A DNA stretch of 28,250 bases, taken from NCBI GenBank assembly GCA_009801015.1, contig VHZZ01000100.1:234472-262721 (forward strand), in the 5' to 3' direction. Within the stretch, counting starts at the first letter, position 1, and each line of letters opens with the position of its first letter. The notes beneath the pieces were generated by a model. It was not told the origin of the DNA and did not search any database. It saw only the letters and a program-made list of their open reading frames with translations. Positions 18,960-28,250 of the stretch are shown here, piece by piece. A program made the position numbers and the translations under genes. The DNA comes from Silene noctiflora. Lineage: Eukaryota; Streptophyta; Magnoliopsida; Caryophyllales; Caryophyllaceae.

Positions 18960-19672
18960 CCCAAGTCTCTCAAAACTATGGTGGGTTTAGAATTACCTGC
19001 ATTTTCCCATTCAATTTTGCTCTATTAATCCGAAATGCATTCGGGTTTCGGTCCGGGTTCAGGTTTTTCTCACAGGTATCCCTTTTGATTTAGTCATTTC
19101 ATCTACATTGTGTAATTTCTTTGAATGTTTCTTTCTTTATATTATTTTTATTAGTTAATTTGTCGTAATTTGTGTTTTGGGTCGAGTACTGGGAATGCAG
19201 CCGTGTTAAAACTCATGAGTGACAGCGTACTTATGGTCCTACCCGGCTCGAATCTAGATTAATTAATAGATTGAGGGATAATTAAAGTTGCTTTCTTTGT
19301 TGAAGGATTCTAAAGATAACTAAAAAAAGAAGCAAAATTGATGTTAGGGAATGTTATATTTTCAACTTTATGCTTTATAAGTAAATGCCCGTTTGTTGTA
19401 TGTTTTTTTTAGCTGGAATATAAAGATTCACATCACATAGAGATACCCACATTGTATAATTTCTGAAGAATTCAATAAAGCAATTGTTTTTATTTTATTT
19501 TATTTTATTTATTGTTTGGATTATGCGAAAAATCTCGGGTGTTGACTGAGTTTGATTGATGTGGGTTGAAATTATTTGCAGATCTTGAGAGGAAATTATA
19601 TATTGGGAGGGTTGGTGGGTAGGGTGACGGATTTGTGTCGAGTTTTGTGATTTGTTGGGGGGAGGAGGGTCA
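18960..19672 (+). promoter_or_regulatory. 5' UTR of the DUF1191 gene with an intron and two uORFs
   Basis: The leader appears split by an intron 19076-19581: donor CACAG|GTATCC, acceptor TTATTTGCAG|ATCTTG. The first exon has two small ATG-initiated frames. One is 18978-19028 (16 codons, MVGLELPAF..). The other starts at 19035, runs through the splice and stops at 19586-19588 in exon 2 (15 codons, MHSGFGPGSG..). The main start is 19673. uORFs would be expected to reduce translation of the main frame. The transcript start is not determined and the splice is inferred. Confidence 0.55.
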
Positions 19673-20611
19673 ATGGGGCTTCTTTTTCGAAGTCTCATGG
19701 GGTTTTTGTTGCTAGTAGTGTCACCATGGTTGCCTTGTTTTGGACAAGAGGAGTCGCATTCTGGCGATGCTCCTGCGTTGGATGCTCTTCTACAAGATTA
19801 TGCTTATAGGGCGTTTGTTCATCCGAAAACTGGTGTTGTGTTTGATGGTACAGTTCCTTCTAATTTGACGGGGGTTAAGGTATCGGGAATGAGGTTGAGG
19901 AGTGGTAGTTTGTTCAAGAGAGGTGCTTCGTATAAGGAGTTTAAGATTCCTAAGGGTGTTGTGGTTCAGCCTTATGTGGAGAGGCTTGTGCTGGTTTATC
20001 AAAATTTGGGGAGTTTGTCTACTGTATATTATCCGTTGCCTGGATATACCTACTTAGCTCCTATGCTCGGGTTGTTAGCATATGATGCTATTAGTTTAAC
20101 AGCTACAAACCTGCCTGAATTGGACATCACCGCATCTGAAAGTCCAATCACGATTCATTTTTCTAATGTGAAGCCTGCCCCAATTGGGTCCGCACCGAAG
20201 TGTGTTCTGATCAATCTTCAGGGAGTTGTCAATTTCAGCAATGTGGAATCGGAAAACACATGTTCAACAGCTCAAGAAGGGCATTTCGCCTTGGTGGCTG
20301 AGGTAGTTGCTTCTCCTCCTATGCCAGAGGCTCATGGTCCATCCGCCGTATCTCATAAGAAAAAGAAGAAGAATATGAAGAGTATGTGGATAATTCTTGG
20401 GTCAGTAGTGGGTGGAGTCTTGCTATTGATACTTATGGGAATGTTGTTGGCATGGTTGAGAAAATATCAACAACGGAAGAAAATGGCGCATATGGAGAAG
20501 GCTTCAGAGGTTGGAGAGGCTCTCAGAATGACAACGGTAGGTAGTGGAAAAGCTCCAGCTGCCATGGTGACGCGAACTCAACCAACTCTAGAGACGGAAT
20601 ATGCTCCCTAA
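19673..20611 (+). CDS. DUF1191 family type I membrane protein, 312 aa
   Basis: An uninterrupted frame from the ATG at 19673 (CAATGGGG) to TAA at 20609-20611. No in-frame ATG lies just upstream; the frame remains open only through TTG codons. Residues 1-24 form a signal peptide (MGLLFRS, hydrophobic core, cleavage likely near CFG-QE). The 25-228 ectodomain contains ALDALLQDYAYRAF, RTG-like KTGVVFDG, VRRLVLVYQNLG-like VERLVLVYQNLG and YYPLPGYTYLAPMLGLLAYDA, typical of the DUF1191 family. It has N-glycosylation sequons at Asn64 (NLT) and Asn187 (NFS) and two cysteines (177, 197) that could pair. A Lys-rich stretch (229-233) precedes a single membrane span at about 239-262, followed by a basic roughly 50-residue cytoplasmic tail ending in TEYAP. 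Its function is unknown; plasma-membrane or endomembrane location is inferred. Only the 5' UTR is interrupted by an intron. Confidence 0.93.
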   Translation: MGLLFRSLMGFLLLVVSPWLPCFGQEESHSGDAPALDALLQDYAYRAFVHPKTGVVFDGTVPSNLTGVKVSGMRLRSGSLFKRGASYKEFKIPKGVVVQPYVERLVLVYQNLGSLSTVYYPLPGYTYLAPMLGLLAYDAISLTATNLPELDITASESPITIHFSNVKPAPIGSAPKCVLINLQGVVNFSNVESENTCSTAQEGHFALVAEVVASPPMPEAHGPSAVSHKKKKKNMKSMWIILGSVVGGVLLLILMGMLLAWLRKYQQRKKMAHMEKASEVGEALRMTTVGSGKAPAAMVTRTQPTLETEYAP

Positions 20612-20960
20612 TTTGTCCTCAAACAATTGTACAACCTCTACTCTCTTGCCATTCACATTGATACTCAATGTTCATCCCTTTTCACATTCTTCTGATTCCA
20701 CATTTTTTTTGTTTCGGGTTGGTGCCTCCTGCTTTTGTCTCTGAAAAATATATTATTACTTGCTGAACAGTTCTGGTTGTTAGTAATACAGAAGTTAATG
20801 GTGTAGATAGTAGTATGTTTACCACTGCTAGGCTTCCCCCATAGTTTCTTCATTCTTTCTTGTGTGCATTTTAGGCAAAGTGATTCTGTATGTGATTACT
20901 TTCGGCGTTCGACTGACAAGGAATAAAGTTGTTTCTTATTGTTCTGCTCTCTAAATTTCT
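20612..20960 (+). other. 3' UTR of the DUF1191 gene
   Basis: Transcribed sequence is expected to continue from the stop to a poly(A) signal AATAAA at 20922-20927 (GGAATAAAGTT). This is the only canonical signal close to the stop, so cleavage near 20945 is likely. Confidence 0.5.
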
Positions 20961-22794
20961 GGCTTAAAGCTGCTTTTACGCTTAAACTGTGATATTGACC
21001 TTTTCTGAATTGACAGCGAATGTGATTCATCCTGCATATTTTTCCTTGGCCGAAAAAGCTCGTTTTCAGTGATTATGATGTAATTAAGATGATATGGTGT
21101 TATTTAAGGACTTGGGTCGCCATGGTTCTTTGTTGGAGCTTTTTTTGTTTGGCAGTGCTTTCAGCATGATGAGCAATCTGTGTGAATGAAGCTGTTAACA
21201 GCGTAACGCCTCATATGTTGATATTTCTCTTGTATCTCTGCAATCTGCATGTTTATTATTCTGAACTCTATTCTTTGGTCATTTGATCGCTATCTTGCGA
21301 CCCTCCGGGTACATCTAAGTGAATGTTGATGCAACACGAAAACCAATAGATGCTAGATATTTTTAGTCTGCGCTTGCTCACACACTTGTCAATGATAGAA
21401 GGTCGGGAACAGAATTGACAGCGATATTAGAAAAGGATGTTTTTGGTTTTGGTTTTGTTGCTGGTATGAAACTGGACCACCATCTTTATGAGTCAACTAT
21501 GTAAACTTGACTTTGCTTGCTAGCATTAAGTGTTAAACCAAAACCGACATTACATGTACTTCGCCATTGCTGGTCTCACTGTCTCGAAAATGGATGATGC
21601 ATGTTACATACATAAGAATTTTGTTACTGTAAGCATCATTGGTAAGTTACTGTTGGACCATCCAAGCCGTGTTCAGGAATTCTTCAGGTTTGCTGAGAGA
21701 TGATTTCCTTGGAAGTGTTAGAAAGCAGACTTGGTTATATAGTTGGCGACGGTCCGGATAAAGTAGCATGCAGCATCTTGCAGCATACACTTTAGTTGGT
21801 TGCTTAATATTGCATGGTTGTGTAAATGATGGCATTAAGCATTCTGAAGCTTTAAAGTTACGCATGTGGGGATACATTACTAGTATTAGATTATCATTCA
21901 TATACTCATTTATGTTCTGTCCATTTGGTTTAACTTTTCTGTGCTACTAATTAATTAGGGTTCTTAAATTGATACCTAAATGGCTAAATGACCTGCATTA
22001 GTGTTTAATGTCTCCAGCTCACTGCTGGATGCATTGCATCGCAGTCTTTCGACACAGAGCCAGGGGTTTGTGTGAGTTTTTGTCGACTGTCCAAAATATG
22101 TACATTGAACGTATTGCTCACCGAATGTGACCTGAAATACAGGAACCGTGATTGTAATATTTATAACTTGTAAGACGATTCTTATAGGTGATGACGGAAT
22201 CAAAACTTGCAGTTAGGAAGAACGAAAATATAGATAAAAAAATTTAGTCAGGTGACTTGGTAAATGATTTTACATTATTCAGGAATACGACCGCCTCTGC
22301 TAACCATCACACTTCACTTTACGCCTTTCTAGGATACCAAGTACTGACCGATTCGATTTTTAACGTTTGCTGAAATAGTTTTGCTTGGCGTGAGCGTTAC
22401 CTACACCCATACATGCATACCCACCAGTATTATATGTCTATGTATACGCCAATGTGACAGACTGTACTCAAAAGTAGTATTCTAATTTTATACATTTGTC
22501 TTGTTTACACACCTAGAACGAGTAACTAGACAGCTGTAGTATAGTAGTCTACTAGTCACTGTAAAGTGTAAACTATTGAATCATTGATAATTTGATGCAA
22601 GTACTTATGGTCGACATATTTTCGGTGAGACAGTTTTAGATGAACATATTCCTTAAACAAGATACCGCTCAAATAGATAGATGAGACAAAAAGCGAGATA
22701 ATAAGCAGATGACATGAAAAGGGATTGTTGAGGAACACACAAGAACAAAACAACTCAATACACCTTCAAGTCTTCAACGCTTCACAAATTCATT
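20961..22794. other. Intergenic DNA between convergent genes
   Basis: No credible coding frame, RNA gene or delimited transposon is seen. The composition is less AT-rich than the repeat-filled region to the left, as expected for gene-proximal single-copy sequence. Short open frames at 21647-21950 and 21976-22203 lack any recognisable motif. Confidence 0.5.
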
Positions 22795-22930
22795 TTTAAA
22801 ACGAGTCAAATATTATAAATAAGACAAAAGCAGAATGCTTAGATATTAGCAAAAAACTTGTCGGATTTATTCAACTGGAATGCTATTTGGTCTGTTTGCT
22901 GTTAAGACGGATATTTTCGTCTTAAGAGAA
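22795..22930. repeat. MITE-like fragment carrying a poly(A) signal for the oxidoreductase gene
   Basis: It begins AAAACGAGTCAAATA and ends in the palindrome TTAAGACGGATATTTTCGTC-TTAAG (about 22902-22926), words of the AAAACGGGTCAA foldback family. On the minus strand it supplies AATAAA at 22871-22866, about 125 nt after the stop codon of the gene, a plausible polyadenylation signal. Confidence 0.5.
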
Positions 22931-22994
22931 TTGTCAACGCTTAGCCTTACAGTAACCGAATAACCTGGTCCTGGTGGCCTTACAGTCGAGTCGA

Positions 22995-25900
22995 TCAAAG
23001 TTTTGTGCCAGTGTTTTGATTGTTGTGTGGGACGAACATTTCGATCAACTTTGAAGCAGCGGCCAAGCCGCTCTCGATAGCACCTTCAACACTTGGGCTC
23101 ACACAAAAGTCTCCACAAACTCCCATTTTTTTGCTTGAATCCCAAAGGCTTTTTTCTTCTTTCGCTATGCTCACTGCCGGAAATGCACTCCCCCTGTTAA
23201 AAGGAAACTTTCGACATTAAAGCACTGATTGGTTTAGGGAGGGATTAATAACAACCGAAAGTACTACAAATGTTCATTTATTTTTGCATAAATATTATTG
23301 AAGGGAACTGTTTAGAAACTCACCAGCGGTGAGCTTTCATGAAATAGGGCTGAGACGTACACAGTCCAGTGCTTCGAAATGCCTGCAAAAGCTCCTCGGC
23401 TACTTTTGTCAATGTAGCAGTTGAGGGTTTTTTCAACCCCGCGTCACACTCATCTATCACTTTCTTTGCATATTCCGCGGTTGAATAAAGCACCCAACAC
23501 TCACTGGTTAAAACGACCATATTTCAGGACAAATGCTAGTTTTAAGTTTTTAAATTGATCCACGACACAAACCTCGATGAAGAACGACCAGGTTTACTGC
23601 TATCGCATGAGGCTGATCTCAGGACTTCAGAGTTTATGAATGAGAAGCCTTTCATAGGAATCTGGTATGCAACAGTGCAGTTTTTAGAAACGGAATCATT
23701 TGAACCAAGAAACGAACCTCAAGACTCAAGAGTAACTAAGAGAAATTTACGACAAGTTGATGACTTTGTGGTATTCAGATTTCTCACAGATTGCAGAGGC
23801 TCGGTGAAAGCCAGCATAAGAGCAAAACAAGGTCTGGCTGGAAGGTCTTGCATCCGTGATGCTATTTGCGGAGCCACGTTCATATCTGCACATGATGACA
23901 CGAAAAAATTCACATTTGAGATTTATGAGCCTAGTTAGAGATGAAGGTCCAGCCAACGACATTTTCACTATAACACCCAGCTATCGAAGTATCAAAATAA
24001 CGCCACAAATCACAAGAGCAGCCAAATACGGCATAAACTTAAAGACAAATGGAAGTTAACTTTAAGGACATCTTCTACTATCTTGAATAGTACCCAGTTG
24101 GCATTGATATGCTGACTCTTTTACATACACAAGATACAGCATTCGAAAGCAGAAGCTGCTGCGACATGAGATAAAGCTGAGTATGCATCATATCCAGAAA
24201 CTAGACAATTTAGTCTTGTTAAAACATGGAACTTCGTCTGAGTTATTTCATCCTACACTCGGAATCCAACTAACATCATTCATACATCACAACATACACT
24301 TTCTTGAGTTGCTTTCTAAGTTGTGTTTCGAAACCCACTATGACAAGCTATGAAGGATGTAAGAGGTTCTAAGTTCAAACATCTCATTAAAAGCCACAAA
24401 TGTCCTCCAAAAATGTTCCTCCGGTGGTAATATAATCCATTTGTATCAGCCTCAACAACAAGCTCTGAGAGTTGATGGTCTAAAATCATGGTCTATCCGT
24501 GATGAAGACAAGTCTAAATTTCAGTATATAACAGCACTTATAAGGGCCACATAAGCTGGACAACTTTGACAGTTACGGTTCGCTATATTTCCTAAAAAAT
24601 TTGAAAGTTACTATATGCCTCAACGAAGTGCACTAGACACACACGAAATCAGGTTAAACTCAGTCAAACATAGAAAACTTATGCAAAAAACTAGTCAGAA
24701 ATTAACACGCACAAAGCCGCAAAAAGTTACAGGTATATTTAACAAAAATCGGAAGTTATAAGCTTTAATTACTATGTGCCAAACCAATTGACAAGAAAAG
24801 CTGCTAACCAATTGGCGGAGGGACTCCTTTTAAATGGATGAAACCAGAAGCAGCTAGAAGCTTGTCCGTTGCAATCAAACCGCCAAAATTACCAAGAAAC
24901 TGCCCATCCAAACTGATGAGCGACCATAAATTCTGGTCGGCCATCCATTCTAACTTTCCAACACCAACGCCAAACTTATTTTCAATGCCTGAAGGAGAAA
25001 GGTTAATAAGAACAGAACAAAAGCCAGGTCAAAACATATGACCTAACAGTTAAACACGAATACCAGGGTCGTTGCATAATCCTTTGCATATGGAGTTCAT
25101 GCCCGGAATGCCTACAAACCTCCTCCTTGACGATTCCTGAATTTTTTGTCCAAAAGACATCCAGATCATAAAGATAGGAACTTTTTTTTTTAAAAAAAAA
25201 AAAAAAACTGGGACCTAATGCAGTTTATAGGAATGAAGTTCAGAGGAGGATAGCATGCACTTTTAGATGTGCAATCTAGAAGAGGGTAAGATGCACTTCT
25301 GAACTGCCTTGATGAAAGAAACATTGCATCGTAAATTTCAGAAATATTAGATGGACGGAGAGATACCAACCTCGTCATGATCAATAAATTTGCTGGAGAA
25401 GCAGTCATAGGATCCAAATCTCTCTTTCCACTCTGCGGCCAGGCCTCTGGATTCCCACTCATGAACAATATCCAAGACAGCGGGATTTGTCACAGAGAAA
25501 TATGGAGCACCATGGTCAAAGAACAGGTTTTTACCTTCTTCAGTAGTTTCTCTATTTAAAAACACACACAAATTACCAGGTTAAAAAAACTGTAACATCC
25601 AGAGATTTCGGCATAACTCATAAGCAAATAATTTGACAGAAACAACAAAAACGGAATCACCAACATGAAACAACAGCCTAAAAACATCATCATGGATCGA
25701 TAAAACTACGTGTTATTCATCACGAACTGTCCTATAAAGTCCTGAACTTTTTTATTCTAACTGCCTTACAAAGTGTCTTGGAGTTCACCAACATTACTTA
25801 ACAGTGACAGACAGGAGGTAAAGTCAGAGCACACAAGAAACAAAAATACTTCTAAAATCGTAACATAATTCTTAAATCGCCTATTTAGCATCTCGTACAC

Positions 25901-27250
25901 ATCCGAGCCACAAGAGAATGCAACACACAGTTTCTTCCAAAAGACACAACAAAGACGTCCACCCTAAAGCGACCAGTCTATCTCGTCTTACAAAATCCTA
26001 CCTCGGGTTTCAAGCACAGCATGACCGTACATTTACGTGATGGTCTTAGACATTTGTAACTTCTGTTACATTCCTCAACTTTTAATAATCGTAGGTTTTT
26101 TTTTTTTTTTTTTTTTTTCTGATGGCTTTGAAACCCTTCTACTCAAACATAAAACATTCACATACTATTCAATATTCATCATCAAAAAAAAGCAGACAAA
26201 AGATAAAACAATTCAAAAAGGTTCAAACTTTACCAACCATTGGTGTGAAACTATTACAAAATTTAATATAAAATGCAACAAATTATGTAATTTGCATTAT
26301 ATAAAGCAATCTTTTGACCATCCATAATGTGAACATAAGATATTGAAAGTTTGACTTCTTTGATTGTCAACACCAACTCTCATGTATTGTAGGATTTGTA
26401 GCCAGCTAAACATAGACTAATATGGGAAACACAAATTCTTGTTTACGACAGAGATACTCCATTTTATAGTTAAAACGGGTCAAACATTACCTAAGACACA
26501 ATAACAATATCTAGGGAATAACAAAACGTTACATCTATCTAATTAGGATATACAGTACTTGACCTGTTTTAGCTTAAAACGAACACCTCTGTCTTAAGGT
26601 TGACTAACGGGAAACCAGTAAGCAGAAAAACAGCCCAATATTGTAGCAGTCAACCTTGGATAGTTCTAAGAACATCCATCTTATCACAATAATACTGTAA
26701 CACAAGATAATAAACCAATATAATACATCTCCATTTCTCGAACCCACCCTCAAAATTTACATAAGTACCAACAACGAGTGAAGATTCTCTCCATTTCCGG
26801 ATAATCGATTTCTTACCCATAAAAATAAAAATGGAGCCTTAATAAGAATAAATTAGAGGGAAACCTTCTTTGAGACATCCTGCCACCTGGGCCACGACCC
26901 AAATCAAAAATAGTGACAGGAACTCCATTTTTGGCTAATGTTGATGCACATACTGCTCCTGAGACTAATCATAGCATAATAATCAATAATTTTTAACATA
27001 ATCATGTGAGGCAATTTTACGCTAATATTGTGTAAAATGGATCACTATAGTGGGGTTAAAAGCGGTTATAAATAACCCGTTTTACACAAATTCTTGTGTG
27101 AGACGGGTTACACACGAATTTGTGTAATTCAATTGTAAATTAAGAAATAAAAGAGGGGAATATTTAAAAATTTAAAAATAATTAAGAAATAGAAGGGACT
27201 TAACTTCCACAACCAATGATTGCAACTTTGGGAGCAATTGCACTAGCCAT
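22995..27250 (-). CDS. Renalase-like FAD/NAD(P)-binding oxidoreductase, 9 exons, 381 aa
   Basis: Exons in transcript order: 27250-27205, 26964-26865, 25551-25371, 25136-25064, 24988-24809, 23885-23788, 23661-23573, 23503-23324, 23193-22995. All eight introns are GT-AG and the coding sum is 1146 nt (381 codons plus stop). The start is fixed by an in-frame TAA at 27298-27296 with no ATG between. Residues 13-18 are the GxGxxG dinucleotide-binding loop (GCGISG). Asp36 ends strand 2, and 38-44 is GRGPGGR. Then come DHGAPYF (61-67), VGIPGMNSIC (117-126), LPARPCFALMLAF, HRWGSAFP, and GDFCVSP..EGAIESG (343-358), which closes the FAD site. This is the plant renalase/amine-oxidase-like family of Arabidopsis AT1G56000 type, with similar length. 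Because the Rossmann loop begins at residue 13 there is no room for a transit peptide, so the cytosol is likely. The substrate is unknown. The structure is intact. Confidence 0.93.
25182..25206. repeat. T10A15 palindromic homopolymer in intron 3
   Basis: Ten T residues are directly followed by fifteen A residues, able to pair as a pure A/T hairpin inside intron 3 (25137-25370) of the oxidoreductase gene. The lengths are likely to be unstable or mis-sequenced. Confidence 0.85.
26096..26118. repeat. T23 homopolymer in intron 2
   Basis: A run of 23 T on the plus strand (A23 in the transcript sense) within the 1313-bp intron 2 of the oxidoreductase gene. It may be the tail of an old retroposed fragment, but no body could be recognised on either side. 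Confidence 0.85.
26443..26598. mobile_element. Foldback MITE in intron 2 of the oxidoreductase gene
   Basis: The left arm CGACAGAGATACTCC..GTTAAAACGGGTCAAACA and right arm TACTTGACCTGTTTTAGC..AACACCTCTGTCTTAAG are imperfect inverted repeats of about 45 bp. It is the same CGGGTCAA family as 16983-17130. It is intronic and does not disturb the reading frame. Confidence 0.65.
27005..27125. mobile_element. MITE-like inverted repeat in intron 1 of the oxidoreductase gene
   Basis: TGTGTAAAATGG (about 27029-27040) faces CCCGTTTTACACAAATTC (about 27076-27093), followed by TTGTGTGAGACGGGTTACAC. These ACACAAATTCTTGTGTGAGACGG words are typical of small Caryophyllales repeats (from memory). It lies within the 240-bp intron 1 (26965-27204). 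Confidence 0.5.
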
Positions 27251-27414
27251 GTTGATTTTGGTTAGAAAAAATTGAAGAGTGATCCAGAGTAGTTGTTAAA
27301 GTGTGCAATTAATTAGTTTGTTGTTGGTTATTGATTCATAAGATGTTGGATGTATGAATAAATGAACTTGTTGGAAACCTTTAATTATCGAGACCGTTTT
27401 TTTTAGAAGACCTA

Positions 27415-27870
27415 CTAGTGTGTTGCCCGTGCGTTGCACGGATTTTTAAATAATTGGCTAAAGTTTAAATATATAAGTAATGTTTAAGAATGTTTTAACT
27501 TTTATTATGTAGAGGCACAAATAAAATTATACATCCAGATGTATATAATCATGGTACATCTAATACAAATCTAATTGAGCTTATATGCAATCTTTTCGAG
27601 CTTTTAAAATTTATGAGTTANATTTTAATTTTTTAGGTGTCAAAATTAAAATCTAATTGGGCTTATTTGTATTATTAATTTGAGTTTCATTATAATATTT
27701 TGAGTTTAAAATTTATATATAGGAGCTCAAATTATTTTCAATAAAACTCGTAAAATATACATATAAGCTCAATCATTTATTATAAAGCTCCAAATCTATA
27801 CTACTTGTTACTACTTGTTGTATAGGTTGTATAGTCTACTAATTGGTGTAGAGAGGGTTGTCGGATAATT
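27415..27870 (-). mobile_element. Helitron-like 3' end, tandem copy 1
   Basis: On the minus strand CCGTGC-AAC-GCACGG (27441-27427) forms a hairpin, followed by GCAACACA and CTAG (27415-27418) then T, the layout of a Helitron 3' terminus. Behind it (27565-27845) is the AT-rich repeat also found at 9091-9395. It lies about 165 bp upstream of the oxidoreductase start codon, so it may border its promoter. Confidence 0.65.
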
Positions 27871-27885
27871 TATTGTTTCAACCTG

Positions 27886-28250
27886 TGATTTGCCCGCATG
27901 TTGCACAAATTCTAAAATAGTTGGCTAAATGTATAATGTGTAAAGTCGTTTTAGCCCTTTATTGTGTAAAAGAAACTGTAGGATAATTTCAATGCTAATA
28001 TAGTTTGATTAACGATTATTATTGTTTCAGCATATGATTTTATTTGATAAACTAATTGAAGCTTAGATGACACAATTTTTTTTCCCTTTAAATAGTTATT
28101 TTCAGAGGTTTAATTGGTGAAACAAAACAAAAATGACAAGCCTTTCGTATTTTAGTTCACTTAACATTGTAATGCGTTACATATAATATGTCAAGTCTTC
28201 TCTCTTTTGACATTTGTATCTAAAATATGATAAATGACTAATATATTTGC
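27886..28250 (-). mobile_element. Helitron-like 3' end, tandem copy 2 (decayed, runs off the window)
   Basis: TTTGCCCGCATGTTGCACAA..AATAGTTGGCTAAATGTATAA parallels TGTTGCCCGTGCGTTGCACG..TAATTGGCTAAAGTTTAAAT of copy 1, with a damaged hairpin and lost CTAG. The two copies are in the same orientation about 465 bp apart. The rest continues beyond the window edge. Confidence 0.5.

Noticed and set aside
19652..19672. Earlier start (TTG) extending the DUF1191 protein by seven residues
   Set aside because: Non-ATG initiation is unlikely here. The ATG at 19673 begins a clean signal peptide, and the upstream residues are Gly-rich leader translation.
21647..22203. Short frames (75-84 residues) between the convergent genes, as possible small genes
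   Set aside because: No start context, domain, or splice-consistent extension was found; lengths are as expected by chance.
23555..23938. 127-residue plus-strand open frame
   Set aside because: It is antisense to exons 6 and 7 of the oxidoreductase gene, which splice in frame with family motifs on the minus strand.

Overview
This is nuclear DNA of a flowering plant. The evidence is AT-rich intergenic sequence, GT-AG introns, plant-only gene families (DUF1645-like, DUF1191, renalase-like FAD oxidoreductase) and plant-type transposon debris. The style of the small repeats (AAAACGGGTCAAGTA foldbacks, TTCAGTTCAG arrays, CCCGACCC-rich hAT derivatives) resembles Caryophyllales genomes, but that placement is an inference from memory. 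Three single N characters (8341, 12998, 27621) show it is draft or consensus sequence.

Only three protein-coding genes can be supported, and they do not form a pathway. (1) About 2108-3334 (+): a serine/threonine-rich, intronless DUF1645-like protein with an internal 17-18 residue repeat. (2) 19673-20611 (+): a DUF1191 type I membrane protein with a 5'-UTR intron and two candidate upstream ORFs. (3) 22995-27250 (-): a nine-exon renalase-like FAD/NAD(P)-binding oxidoreductase. All nine exons join in frame to give 381 codons plus stop. Genes 2 and 3 converge, with about 2.4 kb between their stop codons.

The 16 kb between genes 1 and 2 is a graveyard of non-autonomous transposons, several of which can be delimited to the base. 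They include a 958-bp Mutator-like foldback element (8036-8993) with a perfect 10-bp target duplication GTAATAAGTG, and five hAT-type elements beginning TAGA.. or TATA.., three of them with convincing 8-bp target duplications. Four of the five lie inside a 1.6-kb sequence present as two adjacent direct copies (11417-12997 and 13134-14749); the second copy carries a Helitron-like 3' terminus. There are also two copies of a hairpin MITE, a broken Ty1/copia RNase H fragment on the minus strand (15501-15725), and two abutting TTCAG-repeat elements (17230-17683).

Upstream of gene 2, a roughly 130-bp sequence is directly duplicated around a hairpin MITE. The right edge of the window (27415 onward) holds two tandem Helitron-like 3' ends just upstream of gene 3, and shares a roughly 300-bp dispersed repeat with 9091-9395. 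No CRISPR array, rRNA gene or convincing tRNA gene was seen.
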